Below are positions 8,533 through 18,303 of a DNA stretch of 46,415 nucleotides, in pieces. The DNA is from an uncultured Eubacteriales bacterium (GTDB lineage Bacteria; Bacillota; Clostridia; Peptostreptococcales; Anaerovoracaceae): NCBI GenBank assembly GCA_902801255.1, contig CADCHO010000024.1:1-46415 (forward strand), in the 5' to 3' direction. The position numbers and the translations under genes are program-made. How positions within the stretch are numbered: the stretch's first letter is position 1; every line of letters starts with the position of its first letter. The notes beneath the pieces are model-generated. The model was not told the origin of the DNA, made no database searches, and was given only the letters and a program-made list of their open reading frames with translations.

Positions 8533-10398
8533 TTATAAGAATGAAAATGCCGAATGTATCCTTTGTACTATGTTCATAATATTTGAATCATACTGATCTA
8601 TGACTGCTCTGCACAGGGCAGGATCGTTGGTAAGTATTGCATCGACATTGAGACTTACAAGTTTTTTCATCGTATCTTCTTCGTTGACAGTCCAGACGAA
8701 AACGCGCTTTCCGGCCCGATGTATACGGTCGATATTCTCATATGTTGCGAAGGTCTCCTGTATGCTGATGATGTCTGCCGCCTCGAGGGACTCCAGGTTG
8801 CCGATCCCGATCGCTGATGTGTAAGCCGTCAGGACTTCCGGATCTGCTTGCCTCACTTCCTCGAGAGTCTCATAATCCTGAGACGTCACATCGCAGTAAT
8901 CCATATAGTTATTATCCTTGATGATTTCAACGACCTTCTCTACGATCCCATCATCATGTCCGTTGCGCTTGATCTCGATGTTCAGGTAGAGCTTGTCTTT
9001 TTTGTTTCCTGAAAGCTTTATTACATCGTCAAGAGTCGGGATCGCAGTCCCCGCAAAGGACTCATTAAAGAAGGATCCGTTATCAAGATCTTTTATTTCG
9101 TCATACGTGACTTCCCAGACATTTTTATCCACGCCTGTGGTTCTTTTAAGATTGTCATCATGGAGAACTACCACCGTTCCGTCAGCCAGCATCTGAACGT
9201 CAAGCTCTGCTGCGGAGAATCTGTTATCTATACACATCTGAAAAGCCGGTATGGTATTTTCAGGAGCCTGCGCGGAATAGCCTCTGTGTGCCATGATAAG
9301 CGATGTGCCGTAATCAGTATTCAGCATCCAGCTTATCTGCTCAAACCTCTGCGGGCTGGAGAAAAATACGCTGACCGCGCACACTGCTATCAGCCACCAT
9401 TTCAGTACAGGATACCTCTTGAAGTACTGCGGAGGTTCAGTGTATGGCTGCAGTTCTTCGCCCAGCCGCTCTTTCCTCCTGCAGTAGGCACACTGAAAAG
9501 CAGCGATTATCAGCGGAGTTGCTATCCATAATATGAAAAGATAGAAAATCAGGCTGACAGGTACGAAACGTGTGGCAAAAAACTCATTGAAAGGGCTGAC
9601 TGCTCCGCGCTTCAGCCATAATGACAAAAGATACCATTCACCTATGATCACTGCGGTCCCCGCATAGTAGAAGAACACGATAAGCAGGCTCCATTCAATT
9701 AAAAGCAGGCCTACCTTAATCAGATGTTTTCCCTTTGTCATGGCTGCGCTTTTTCTGCAGGCAGCCGGGAAGCTTATTTCATCCTCCTCGATCATGACCG
9801 GAACTGCGTAGATCCAGCGAAGATAAAGATAAATAGCGATCACCTGAAAACACGCAAATGCGATGCCTTCCCATGGACGTTTGCCGAAATCTTCCAGGAT
9901 GAACCCCGGGATTTTGATCACAGAGATCACGCTGGATATGTCGCCTGTCAGAGTCCCGAATCTGAGTACCAGAAATACATATGGTATGAATAACCAGTTT
10001 CCGGCTTTATACCTCTCAAAACAGCGTCCGAATCCGGCAGAGATTATCTGCTTTATATTTCGCTTCAGGCCGGCTTTTGACGCATACATAGCGTCATACA
10101 GTGAAAACTGTTCGACCATCGTGCCCCAGGTAAGCACTGCGATCATGAAGATCAGCACGATCCACGAAATCGGGTTTTTGATAAACGACCCCACATTGTA
10201 CCAGGCAATGACATTTGTTTTGTTTCCGACCAGCCATAATTTCTCAGCCCACGCAATGATAGGAAACAGCACCAGAAAAGCCAGGACCCTGAATAACACC
10301 TCATAGGCAACAAGGCTCCCGAAGTTGTCCTTTATCAATTCAAAGGGCTCCACTATTGATTCATACCAGCTCTTTGCAAGGACAGTGATTTTTTTCAT
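8533..10398 (-). CDS. Membrane-anchored glycerophosphodiester phosphodiesterase
   Basis: A 621-residue protein. The first ~330 residues form a multi-helix membrane domain like the GPDPase membrane domain (PF10110), and the last ~270 are a GDPD catalytic domain. The catalytic motif AHRGYSAQAPENTIPAF has the HR and E...N pattern, followed by AAELDVQMLADGTVVVLHDDNLKRTTG with the metal-binding ExD and the second histidine. It should hydrolyse glycerophosphodiesters, possibly from lipid or teichoic-acid turnover, to glycerol 3-phosphate and an alcohol. The start at 10398 overlaps the stop of the preceding gene by ATGA, showing translational coupling. Confidence 0.9.
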   Translation of the reverse strand: MKKITVLAKSWYESIVEPFELIKDNFGSLVAYEVLFRVLAFLVLFPIIAWAEKLWLVGNKTNVIAWYNVGSFIKNPISWIVLIFMIAVLTWGTMVEQFSLYDAMYASKAGLKRNIKQIISAGFGRCFERYKAGNWLFIPYVFLVLRFGTLTGDISSVISVIKIPGFILEDFGKRPWEGIAFACFQVIAIYLYLRWIYAVPVMIEEDEISFPAACRKSAAMTKGKHLIKVGLLLIEWSLLIVFFYYAGTAVIIGEWYLLSLWLKRGAVSPFNEFFATRFVPVSLIFYLFILWIATPLIIAAFQCAYCRRKERLGEELQPYTEPPQYFKRYPVLKWWLIAVCAVSVFFSSPQRFEQISWMLNTDYGTSLIMAHRGYSAQAPENTIPAFQMCIDNRFSAAELDVQMLADGTVVVLHDDNLKRTTGVDKNVWEVTYDEIKDLDNGSFFNESFAGTAIPTLDDVIKLSGNKKDKLYLNIEIKRNGHDDGIVEKVVEIIKDNNYMDYCDVTSQDYETLEEVRQADPEVLTAYTSAIGIGNLESLEAADIISIQETFATYENIDRIHRAGKRVFVWTVNEEDTMKKLVSLNVDAILTNDPALCRAVIDQYDSNIMNIVQRIHSAFSFL

Positions 10399-10907
10399 AC
10401 ACTTTCAATTCCGTGGTTTTCGTACTCAAATGTTATTACTTTTCTTTTTTCCATTTCGTTGAGCATCCATCTCTGTGCCCTGATAGCCGGCATATCCAGT
10501 ACCAGGATACTCGCAGCTCTGCTCAGAGCAAGCGAGCCCATTATCGGCAACAGCGAATACTTCAGAACATCGATCCTTTTCTCAAGAAACAGGCATATTA
10601 GAATCATTATGGATCCGAAGATCAGCAGTCCGAAAAGCCTGTGGATCGTATTTTTTTCAGTTACCTTAAAGGAGATTTTTTCGTCTCTGATCCAGTTCGC
10701 CACTGCAGTCCGGAATCTTTCTTCATCCAAAGGCTTCTGCGAAATAACAGTCAGACTGATCTCCTTAGCGGAGTCCTTATTTGTTATTTTCGATCTGATG
10801 TATGATTTTACCGACTCGTTGAATTCATCTTCAGGACTGAACTTCGAGTACAGAGTCTGTTCGTCATCAACAATAAGTCTGATTTGAGCCTGATCTGTAT
10901 TGTTCAT
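10395..10907 (-). CDS. Small membrane protein of unknown function
   Basis: A 170-residue protein not recognised by family. The first ~85 residues are soluble and charged, the middle has two hydrophobic helices (LFGLLIFGSIMILICLFL and LKYSLLPIMGSLALSRAAS), and the C-terminus is a short charged tail. It overlaps the phosphodiesterase gene by 4 bp (ATGA) and is the first gene of a likely five-gene operon, so it may partner with the membrane domain of that enzyme. The ribosome-binding site is weak (GAGAG). A TGATACAAT promoter element lies about 36 bp upstream. Confidence 0.65.
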   Translation of the reverse strand: MNNTDQAQIRLIVDDEQTLYSKFSPEDEFNESVKSYIRSKITNKDSAKEISLTVISQKPLDEERFRTAVANWIRDEKISFKVTEKNTIHRLFGLLIFGSIMILICLFLEKRIDVLKYSLLPIMGSLALSRAASILVLDMPAIRAQRWMLNEMEKRKVITFEYENHGIESV

Positions 10908-10942
10908 TTCACTCTCTCTTGTCCGTGCTGCAATTTATTGTT

Positions 10943-10951
10943 ATTGTATCA
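10943..10951 (-). promoter_or_regulatory. Extended -10 element before the small membrane protein
   Basis: TGATACAAT on the minus strand gives a TGn plus a 5-of-6 -10 box. The same GTGATACAAT pattern precedes the glycerate kinase gene. No clear -35 is seen. Confidence 0.35.
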
Positions 10952-10961
10952 TAATAAAACG

Positions 10962-10990
10962 AAAGGCACCTATTTTTGGGAGGTGTCTTT
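10962..10990 (-). terminator. Terminator after the MATE gene
   Basis: A 10-bp stem (10962-10971 with 10981-10990, one G-U pair) is followed on the minus strand by TCGTTTTATT, 11 bp after the MATE stop. Confidence 0.75.
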
Positions 10991-11001
10991 ATCTGAAGCT
11001 G

Positions 11002-12369
11002 TTACTGAAGAAGCATATGACTGCCTTTATTCTCTATCTTTCGTATAGTGTAGATATAGCTGAATATGAGGACGATGACTGCACCGCCCCACGCTGCTAC
11101 CTCAGCAATAAAAAGGCCGTCCTCTCCTATGATTCTTGCCAGTATAAGTGCAGAAGCTATCCGCATGATCAGCTCCGCAAATGCGGATACCATTGGCAGG
11201 AACGTATTGCCCAGGCCCTGAGTTGATGACCGGAAAATGTACAGGAGATACAGTACCGGCAGGCACACACACATTATAGCAAGATATCTGTATGCCACAT
11301 CCACTGTAGCCTGTATCTCTTCTGGGGTACCGGATACAAAGCCCGACAGTATCATCCTCCCCGTGAGCAGCATGACAGCAGCTATGACACATGCAGTTGC
11401 GATCGCCGCCCAAAATGCAGACCTTACACCTTCATGTATACGGTCGATCCGCCCTGCTCCGAGATTCTGCGCGACATAGGTTGTCATGGCAAAGCCGAAC
11501 GACGACGTAGCTATCTCCAGCACGCCATGCATCTTGGCGCCCGCTGTGAAACCTGCTATGAATATAACACTGAATGTGTTCACTACAGATTGCACGACCA
11601 TCCCGCCTATGACGATAAAGAAATTCTGCAGCATCATAGGAGCGCTCAGTATCGCGATCGACCGAAGCAGCAGGATATCCGGAAGAAGGTCAGTTTTCCT
11701 GATATGGAGCTGCCTTATCCTGAGTATCGCCGGCAGACAAAATGCGGCAGAAAAGAACTGTGCAATTATTGTAGCCCAGGCTGCACCGCCTATCCCCCAT
11801 TTGAAATAGCATACAAAAAGTAAATCAAGAGCTATGTTAATCACAGATGCGGCGATCATCGAATAAAGCGGAGTTCTGCTGTCGCCCAGTGCTCTGAGTG
11901 TTGATGCCAGAAGATTATATGCAGTTATGACCGGTATCCCGGCATAAGAGATCTTCAGATATACCAGTGCCTGCGGCATCAGTTCTTCCGGAGTACCCAG
12001 AAAAGTCAGCATTTCAGGAGCCAGCATTTCACCGGTCACCAGCAGGCAGACTGCAAAAACTGCCGTCAGGACTATGGCATTGCCAAAGCCTCTGCGAAGC
12101 ATGCCTTCATCACCGCGTCCGAAGGAGTGTGCAAGGGTAATCGATATACCTTGTGACAGTCCCATTACCACTCCCAGGAATATCCAGTTTGGCCATGTAG
12201 ATGCACCCAGCGCTGCCAGAGCTGCAACACCAAGGGTCTTCCCCACTATCATGCTGTCAGCTACTGAATACAGCTGCTGAAAGATATTCCCTATCATGAG
12301 AGGAAATGCAAAGGTTACGATAAGCCTTACAGGTTTCCCCTCAGTCATCAGTGTAACGTGTGACTTCAT
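11002..12369 (-). CDS. MATE-family multidrug/cation antiporter
   Basis: A 455-residue, roughly 12-helix exporter of normal family length. The N-terminal MTEGKPVRLIVTFAFPLMIGNIFQQLYSVADSM segment is typical of DinF/NorM-like clostridial MATE proteins, with internal duplication between the two halves (ALGASTWPNWIFLGVVMGLSQG versus VVNTFSVIFIAGFTAGAK). It should use a sodium or proton gradient to export cationic drugs or a metabolite. It is transcribed divergently from an MFS exporter across 88 bp that contain a promoter and small inverted repeats. The AGGGG ribosome-binding site supports the ATG at 12369. Confidence 0.9.
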   Translation of the reverse strand: MKSHVTLMTEGKPVRLIVTFAFPLMIGNIFQQLYSVADSMIVGKTLGVAALAALGASTWPNWIFLGVVMGLSQGISITLAHSFGRGDEGMLRRGFGNAIVLTAVFAVCLLVTGEMLAPEMLTFLGTPEELMPQALVYLKISYAGIPVITAYNLLASTLRALGDSRTPLYSMIAASVINIALDLLFVCYFKWGIGGAAWATIIAQFFSAAFCLPAILRIRQLHIRKTDLLPDILLLRSIAILSAPMMLQNFFIVIGGMVVQSVVNTFSVIFIAGFTAGAKMHGVLEIATSSFGFAMTTYVAQNLGAGRIDRIHEGVRSAFWAAIATACVIAAVMLLTGRMILSGFVSGTPEEIQATVDVAYRYLAIMCVCLPVLYLLYIFRSSTQGLGNTFLPMVSAFAELIMRIASALILARIIGEDGLFIAEVAAWGGAVIVLIFSYIYTIRKIENKGSHMLLQ

Positions 12370-12398
12370 ATGCCCCTGCCTTCAGGTATTTCTGTTTA

Positions 12399-12421
12399 TG
12401 ATATAATCTGTGATATCAGAT
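12399..12421 (+). promoter_or_regulatory. Extended -10 promoter and operator-like repeat for the MFS gene
   Basis: TGATATAAT (perfect TATAAT at 12402-12407) lies 50 bp upstream of the MFS start. An inverted repeat ATCTG-N6-CAGAT (12406-12421) overlaps its downstream edge and could bind a repressor controlling the divergent exporter pair. Confidence 0.45.
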
Positions 12422-12457
12422 AACAGTAGTTGCAGACTATAGTTAATTTCATTATTT

Positions 12458-13846
12458 ATGACTGAAAAAAAATCTTCCGTTGGAAACTTTCAGATACTGG
12501 CCGCAGCCATGATAACTTCCTTCATGACTACTTTTATGTCGAGCGCACTTAACCTTTCGGTGCCATCGCTTGAGAGTTATTTTGGTGTAAATGCTGCTTA
12601 TGTCAGCTGGATCGTCAGTTCATACACCATTGCGGTAGCAGCTATGAGCCTTCCGATGGGCAAGGTATCAGATGTCACCAGCCGCAGGACAGTATTTCTC
12701 ACCGGAATAGCCGGTTTCGGCATTTTATCGGCAATCAGTATCTTTGCCCCGTCGATCGGAGTCCTTATGCTTCTCCGTGCACTGTCGGGAACATGTGCAG
12801 CCATGATATTCGCCACTAACAACGCGATACTGATAAGTGCCTTTCCCCATAGTGTTCAGGGAAAAATGCTCGGGTACTCTGTTGCAGCTACATATATAGG
12901 TCTTACAGCCGGTCCTGTAGCGGGCGGTCTTCTGAACAGCACTTTCGGATGGAGATCGATCTTTGCCGTATCAGCCGCTATTTCTGCCGCGGCTTTCCTC
13001 GCAGCATTCAAAGCTGTTCCGAAGGATGCCCCTGCATCGCATGTATCCGGAGTTGATACAGCCGGTATCGCTCTTTATATATCTTCTATAGTTTTAAGTC
13101 TGTTCGGTATGACCGGTCTGGGAAGCGGTAATACTGCACCATACATGCTTTCTGCCGGTATTATTATCCTTGCAGTATTTTTCCTGCATGAGGACAGACG
13201 GGAGAAGACAGAAAAAAACACCATCATGCGGGTAAGCATGTTCAGGCAAAGCCGCACTTTCACATTCTCATGCCTTGCTGCCCTCCTGAATTACGGAGCG
13301 ACTTTTGCTATCAGCTATGAGATGAGTATATATCTGCAGGTTATCCTCGGCATTCCATCAGGAAAAGCCGGCCTTATGCTCATCACTATGCCTGCAGCGC
13401 AGGCTTTGCTTTCTCCTTTTACAGGCAGCCTGTCTGACCGCATCAGGCCCTCTGTGCTTGCAAGCATCGGTATGGGAGTCTGTGCCGTCACTCTGATGTT
13501 ATACTCCCGCATAGACGGTGATTCTTCTGTTTTCTACGTTATGACCGTGATGGGAATAACCGGCATGGGTTTCGCTTTATTCTCGTCTCCTAACACCAAC
13601 GCCATTCTCAGCTGCGTAAGCAAGAAAGACTATGGTGTCGCAAATTCCATAATCGCTACCATGCGCACTTACGGCCAGTCATCCGGCATGGCGATCCTCA
13701 GTTCCATAACCGCAGCCGTACTCGGGACCGGAACACTCGAGACATCTCCTCACGCTGACATACTTCATATGATGCATGTATCGTTCATTACTTTTGCCTG
13801 CATCTGTATTCTCGGCCTCTTTTTTTCGCTGGCCCGGGACCGTTAA
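12458..13846 (+). CDS. MFS multidrug exporter (DHA2/EmrB-like)
   Basis: A 462-residue transporter with about 14 hydrophobic helices, the layout of the DHA2 drug:H+ antiporter group. Motif-A-like loop residues are in PMGKVSDVTSRRTVFL, and a motif-C-like segment is in YIGLTAGPVAGGLL. The last helix ends just before the stop. No Shine-Dalgarno site is visible before the ATG at 12458, so expression may be low or the start slightly downstream. It runs convergently into the glycerate kinase gene with only 19 bp between stops and no recognisable terminator. The divergent MATE partner suggests a shared detoxification role. Confidence 0.88.
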   Translation: MTEKKSSVGNFQILAAAMITSFMTTFMSSALNLSVPSLESYFGVNAAYVSWIVSSYTIAVAAMSLPMGKVSDVTSRRTVFLTGIAGFGILSAISIFAPSIGVLMLLRALSGTCAAMIFATNNAILISAFPHSVQGKMLGYSVAATYIGLTAGPVAGGLLNSTFGWRSIFAVSAAISAAAFLAAFKAVPKDAPASHVSGVDTAGIALYISSIVLSLFGMTGLGSGNTAPYMLSAGIIILAVFFLHEDRREKTEKNTIMRVSMFRQSRTFTFSCLAALLNYGATFAISYEMSIYLQVILGIPSGKAGLMLITMPAAQALLSPFTGSLSDRIRPSVLASIGMGVCAVTLMLYSRIDGDSSVFYVMTVMGITGMGFALFSSPNTNAILSCVSKKDYGVANSIIATMRTYGQSSGMAILSSITAAVLGTGTLETSPHADILHMMHVSFITFACICILGLFFSLARDR

Positions 13847-13865
13847 AATCTGTTTACTGTATTTT

Positions 13866-15005
13866 CTATCGCATTTCCATCCCTGTTCTGACAAAGCGGA
13901 ACATACGGAGAGCCCCCTCATAATAGAGCTCTTCTGCCCGTTCCAGAGCCTTACTGAGAGGCATCGGCGCGTTCACCGTTGTCATGAGGGAGGATATGCC
14001 GCAGTCGCATATATCCATCGCTTTTTTCCCCAGCGAACCGGAGAGTCCCAGAACAGGGATGCCTTTTGCCTTAGCCCGCATTCCAACACCCTGCATTACT
14101 TTTCCGAAACAGCTTTGCCAGTCGGTACGTCCTTCTCCTGTTACGACGAGATCAACACCCTCGAGTCGCTCGTCAAACCGGATCAGATCCAGTACAGTCT
14201 CGATCCCGGATTTCATTTCTCCTCCAAGGAATACCATGAGTGCTGCACCGAGCCCGCCTGCAGCTCCTGTACCCGGGATCCCGTCACAGTCTATGCCAAA
14301 TGTTTCCCTGATAACATCGCGATAGATGCACATGCCCTTTTCGAGCTCTTCCAGGATCTCCGGAGTTGCGCCTTTCTGCTTTCCAAAGGTCCGGGTAGCT
14401 CCGTCCTTTCCGCAGAGAGGATTGGTTACATCGCACATTACAGTGATTTTAGAGTCTTTTACGCGCTCATCCAGACCGGAAATATCGATTGCTGCCACTT
14501 TGGCGAGATCACGTCCGAAACCTTCGAGTTCATTTCCGTACTGATCCAGAAATTTTACTCCAAGCGCTCTGGCACAGCCCATACCGCCGTCATTGGTCGC
14601 GGAACCGCCGATGGCGATCGAGATGTTGCGGTAGCCGCGTTTCAATGCATCCAGTATCAGCTCGCCGGTACCGAATGTTGTAGTATTCAATGGATTCCGC
14701 AGTTCTTCAGGCACCATAGGAAGTCCGGAAGCAGCGGCCATCTCTATGACAGCCTTGTCTCCGTCAAAGATTCCATAAAAGCTTTCCGTTTCCTCCATGA
14801 GCGGGCCATGGACTTTCAAAGTAATCTGTTCGCCCTGTTCCGCGGCAATCACAGCCTCAACAGTCCCTTCGCCGCCGTCGGCTACCGGAACACCGGAGCA
14901 TTCACACTCGCCAAATACTTCTTTGGCAGCCCTGCTGAGCAACTCTACTGTTTTTTCGCTTGTAAGGCTTCCCTTAAATGAGTCAGATGCAAATAAGAGC
15001 TTCAT
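13866..15005 (-). CDS. Glycerate kinase (GlxK/GarK family)
   Basis: A 379-residue cytoplasmic enzyme that phosphorylates glycerate with ATP, of normal length for type I glycerate kinases. The N-terminus MKLLFASDSFKGSLTS and the segments VADGGEGTVEA, IGGSATNDGGMGCARALG and DLVVTGEGRTDWQSCFGK are family hallmarks covering substrate and nucleotide binding. The ATG at 15005 has AAGGAG upstream. It is alone: the preceding terminator separates it from the histidine kinases and it has its own TGATACAAT promoter. No glyoxylate or tartronate genes are nearby, so its pathway is not revealed by context. Confidence 0.9.
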   Translation of the reverse strand: MKLLFASDSFKGSLTSEKTVELLSRAAKEVFGECECSGVPVADGGEGTVEAVIAAEQGEQITLKVHGPLMEETESFYGIFDGDKAVIEMAAASGLPMVPEELRNPLNTTTFGTGELILDALKRGYRNISIAIGGSATNDGGMGCARALGVKFLDQYGNELEGFGRDLAKVAAIDISGLDERVKDSKITVMCDVTNPLCGKDGATRTFGKQKGATPEILEELEKGMCIYRDVIRETFGIDCDGIPGTGAAGGLGAALMVFLGGEMKSGIETVLDLIRFDERLEGVDLVVTGEGRTDWQSCFGKVMQGVGMRAKAKGIPVLGLSGSLGKKAMDICDCGISSLMTTVNAPMPLSKALERAEELYYEGALRMFRFVRTGMEMR

Positions 15006-15057
15006 ATGGTTTTCTCCTTAAGTCTGGTTCAAAATTCTGCATATCCTGCTTATTGTC

Positions 15058-15066
15058 ATTGTATCA
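15058..15066 (-). promoter_or_regulatory. Extended -10 promoter for glycerate kinase
   Basis: GTGATACAAT on the minus strand sits between the kinase-operon terminator and the glycerate kinase start, about 52 bp before the ATG. Confidence 0.4.
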
Positions 15067-15086
15067 CATTGAGACAAAATAAAACT

Positions 15087-15117
15087 CCGGAGTCAGAGCA
15101 CTTTGCACTGTCTCCGG
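15087..15117 (-). terminator. Terminator of the twin hybrid-kinase operon
   Basis: On the minus strand CCGGAG-CAG-GC pairs with GC-CTG-CTCCGG with two single mismatches and is followed by TTTTATTTTG. It lies about 100 bp after the kinase stop at 15220. Confidence 0.75.
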
Positions 15118-15219
15118 ATGTGATTTACACAGATCTCGATTTTGTCCCACATGCTTATGCGGCCGAATTTTCCGTTATTTGTAAGTTCTTTCTCATAGTT
15201 ATTCCACTTCTCATACTCT

Positions 15220-18200
15220 TTATGATTTTATCAGGCTCTCCAAAGTCTCATAAAGAGCTTCCGGCTGTACAGGCTTGGTGAGATGTGCATTGAGTCCTGC
15301 CTGCAGGCTGCGCTGAACGTCTTCGTCAAACGCGTTCGCTGTCAGAGCTATGATAGGGATCTCCTTTGAGTCAGTTCTGTTCATGGCACGTATCCTGCGT
15401 GTGGCTTCAAGTCCGTCCATCTCAGGCATGCGCATGTCCATAAGGACAGCGTCATAGTGCCCCGGCTCGCTCGCAGCGAACTTCTCTACAGCTATCAGCC
15501 CGTTTTCCGCCAGATCTGCTTCGATGCCGCGAACCGCAAGCACCATCATCATGATCTCGGCGTTAATCTGTACGTCCTCGGCGAGGAGCACATGGCGTCC
15601 CTCAAGGTCGGCTTTGTTCTTTTCCGGAGATATCACGCCCTTGCGCTTCATCGCACTTCTGAATTCCTCGACCACCGAGTTCGCGAACAGCGGCTTAGGC
15701 AGGAAACTGTCCACTCCCGCCTCGATCGCTTCATCCTGAACGTCGTCCCAACGATATGCGGTGAGTATGATTATCGCGGATTCGTGGCCGATTATCTCCC
15801 TCATCCTGCGTGTCGTTTCAATGCCGTCCATTTCAGGCATCTTCCAGTCGACGAGTATCAGATTGTAAGGGTCGCGTCTTGCATGGCGGAGCTTCACCTT
15901 TTCTATAGCTTCAGGTCCGGAATACGCGATCTCAGCAGCGATTCCGGCTTTTTCGAGTATCAGCTTGGCATGTTCACAGGCGACGGAATCATCATCGACC
16001 ACCAGTACGGTCATCTCATCAGGACGTACGGTGATTTCAGATTCCGCTTCTTTATGCTCGGCGGCATTGAGCAGTGTGACCGTAACATAGAATGTAGAGC
16101 CGACGCCTTTCTCGCTTTCTACCTCGATACTGCCGTTCATCATCTCGACAATGCTCTTGGTGATAGCCATGCCGAGACCTGAACTGCCGTATTTATTCGT
16201 CATCGATGAGTCTTCCTGGGTGAACGTTTCAAACAGCTTAGGCAGGTACTCTTTGCTCATTCCTATGCCTGTATCGGCTATGGTGAAGCGCAGAGTCGAC
16301 TGCTTCTCAAACTTCGCGATCCTTTCTACCGTAAGATCCACCTTGCCTCCCTCAGGCGTGAACTTGACAGCATTGCCGAGTATGTTGATAAGTACCTGGC
16401 GCAGTTTCATCTTATCGCCGACGTAGTAGTTGTCAACATCCCCGATTATATGACATTGATAGTCGAGTCCCTTGTCGGAGCACTGGCCGCTGAACATCGT
16501 ATTTACCATCTCGAGGAGTTCCGAGAACGGGAACTCTTCGTTTTTAAGTATCATGCGTCCTGATTCGATGCGTGACATGTCGAGAATATCGTTGATGAGG
16601 TGCAGCAGGTGCTCTGCCGACGCTCCAATCTTCTCAAGATACTCTCTTGTCTTTTCCGGAGTCTCCGGATCGTTCAGAGCTATATTGTCAAGACCGATGA
16701 TTGCGTTCATCGGGGTTCTTATCTCATGGCTCATGTTGGAAAGGAATGCCGTCTTGGCTTTGTTGGCCTGCTCGGCGTTCTCAAGAGCGTCCGTCAGCAG
16801 TTGTCTCTGCTCGAGTTCGTTCCTTGCTTCATCATCGATATCAGCGAAGCACGCTCCGACCGTATGTACAAGATGGTCGTCACGCTGATCCGGATGACGG
16901 ACGCCGGCAAACTTGACGGCCTCCCATGATTCCTTTCCGTTCACATTGATCATGTAGCGGTACGAAATGATCAGATGATCCTCCAGACCTTTCCGGATGT
17001 TGTCAGGCTGTATGAAATTCAGAAATTCCTCCCTGTAAGGCTCGGCGATGTAATTGTTGCAGTAAGCAGTGACCGCCTCAAGGTATTTGAATTTATCTCC
17101 CTCCTTGAATCCCGGCATATCGGAACGCGCCTGATAGCAGATCCCTTCATCCTTATCCAGTTCCAGATAGTAAACGCTTCTGTAATCTGAAGCCAGGGCT
17201 TTTATCATGCGGTCCTGCTGCTCAGCCTGTTCTCTTTCCGCAAGGAGTTCCTCCTGAAGAGCAAGTCTCTGCTCCATCTCCTCCTGCTTGACCCTTGCTT
17301 CAGTCTCAGAGGCCTCATATTCCGCCATTATTTTCGCGTTCCTGCGGCTCTGCCCCAGTATGTAGCCGAAGATCGCGAGAAGTGCGAGAATCATCAGTAC
17401 CGACTGTACCGTGCTTCTCACTATGATACCGCTGGTGATATCGCTTATCATGTCGCTGATAAGCGATTCTCTGACCAGATAGGTAAGAAGCCAGTCGGTT
17501 CCTGCAACAGGCACATAGGTCAGCGTCTCGCTCCTGTCGCCGTAAATGAATGAAGCCTCCCCTTCTTTCGCAGATTCAAAATCTGAAATAACCTTTTCGC
17601 GGGAATATCCCGGATCGAATTCGGCATGCTCCAAAGCATCGAAGAGATTGGCTTCGACAGCAAAACCTCCGAGGACCGCGTTGCTCAGCGGATATCCATC
17701 ACTCGTATACAGGTTGCAGAATGTAGCGTCATCCTCGCTTGAGTCCATCGACACGCCGTGAAGCATCTGTTCCATGGACATCTCCATAAAGCAGACAACA
17801 AGCCTATCGTCTTTGAACTTTCTGGGTTCTATAGGAACCGCGATGACGACCTTTTTATCTGTGCCGTCCATGTTGAGAATGGATATATCCGGCTCCATCA
17901 TCGTTTTATAGTCGAAAGAATAATTGCCTATCTCGTCCGACGGACCTGTGGAAAGATAGACCGTGCCGCTCTCTCCGACAAAAGCGAATTTGTCCAGATG
18001 ATAAAGAGCCTTCATCCTTTTCTGGTAAGCCTGGCGGTGTTCCTCGTCGCTGAGGTCCTCATCAGTCATCAGGTCAACGGCTATCTGTATTGTTTCTATC
18101 CTGTTCTCGAGATTGGATTCAACTACCTGCTCGCGCCTTCCGGCAAGTTCATCAAGATACAGCAGGCTTACAGTGTGGACAGCCTTGTCAGTATCCTGCC

Positions 18201-18303
18201 TGGCGGCATGCCCCATCCAGAACGTTCCGGCAACCAGTATGAGAAGCACGATGACGGCGCCGGTGATTGCCATAGCCCTCGTTTGTTTCTTTCTATCGTT
18301 CAT
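15220..18303 (-). CDS. Membrane hybrid histidine kinase with two receiver domains
   Basis: A 1027-residue sensor. Order: membrane helix (residues 13-30, ITGAVIVLLILVAGTFWMG), an extracytoplasmic Cache-like sensor of about 260 residues, a second helix (about 295-315, SVLMILALLAIFGYILGQ), a coiled coil rich in E, Q and R, a PAS-like region beginning ALASDYRSVYYLELD (near 371), then HisKA with SHEIRTPMNA (near 526), HATPase (NILGNAVKFTPEGG, DTGIGM, SSGLGMAI), and two receiver domains with LVDWKMPEMDG (near 815) and LMDMRMPEMDG (near 955). No HPt or DNA-binding output domain is present, so phosphate must pass to an unlinked partner. It starts inside the end of the upstream kinase gene (11-bp overlap, GGAGG 9 nt before the ATG), so the two are coupled. 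Confidence 0.92.
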   Translation of the reverse strand: MNDRKKQTRAMAITGAVIVLLILVAGTFWMGHAARQDTDKAVHTVSLLYLDELAGRREQVVESNLENRIETIQIAVDLMTDEDLSDEEHRQAYQKRMKALYHLDKFAFVGESGTVYLSTGPSDEIGNYSFDYKTMMEPDISILNMDGTDKKVVIAVPIEPRKFKDDRLVVCFMEMSMEQMLHGVSMDSSEDDATFCNLYTSDGYPLSNAVLGGFAVEANLFDALEHAEFDPGYSREKVISDFESAKEGEASFIYGDRSETLTYVPVAGTDWLLTYLVRESLISDMISDITSGIIVRSTVQSVLMILALLAIFGYILGQSRRNAKIMAEYEASETEARVKQEEMEQRLALQEELLAEREQAEQQDRMIKALASDYRSVYYLELDKDEGICYQARSDMPGFKEGDKFKYLEAVTAYCNNYIAEPYREEFLNFIQPDNIRKGLEDHLIISYRYMINVNGKESWEAVKFAGVRHPDQRDDHLVHTVGACFADIDDEARNELEQRQLLTDALENAEQANKAKTAFLSNMSHEIRTPMNAIIGLDNIALNDPETPEKTREYLEKIGASAEHLLHLINDILDMSRIESGRMILKNEEFPFSELLEMVNTMFSGQCSDKGLDYQCHIIGDVDNYYVGDKMKLRQVLINILGNAVKFTPEGGKVDLTVERIAKFEKQSTLRFTIADTGIGMSKEYLPKLFETFTQEDSSMTNKYGSSGLGMAITKSIVEMMNGSIEVESEKGVGSTFYVTVTLLNAAEHKEAESEITVRPDEMTVLVVDDDSVACEHAKLILEKAGIAAEIAYSGPEAIEKVKLRHARRDPYNLILVDWKMPEMDGIETTRRMREIIGHESAIIILTAYRWDDVQDEAIEAGVDSFLPKPLFANSVVEEFRSAMKRKGVISPEKNKADLEGRHVLLAEDVQINAEIMMMVLAVRGIEADLAENGLIAVEKFAASEPGHYDAVLMDMRMPEMDGLEATRRIRAMNRTDSKEIPIIALTANAFDEDVQRSLQAGLNAHLTKPVQPEALYETLESLIKS

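Noticed and set aside
13776-14981. 401-codon plus-strand frame opposite glycerate kinase
   Set aside because: It overlaps the end of the MFS gene and the whole glycerate kinase gene, has no recognisable motif and no ribosome-binding site.
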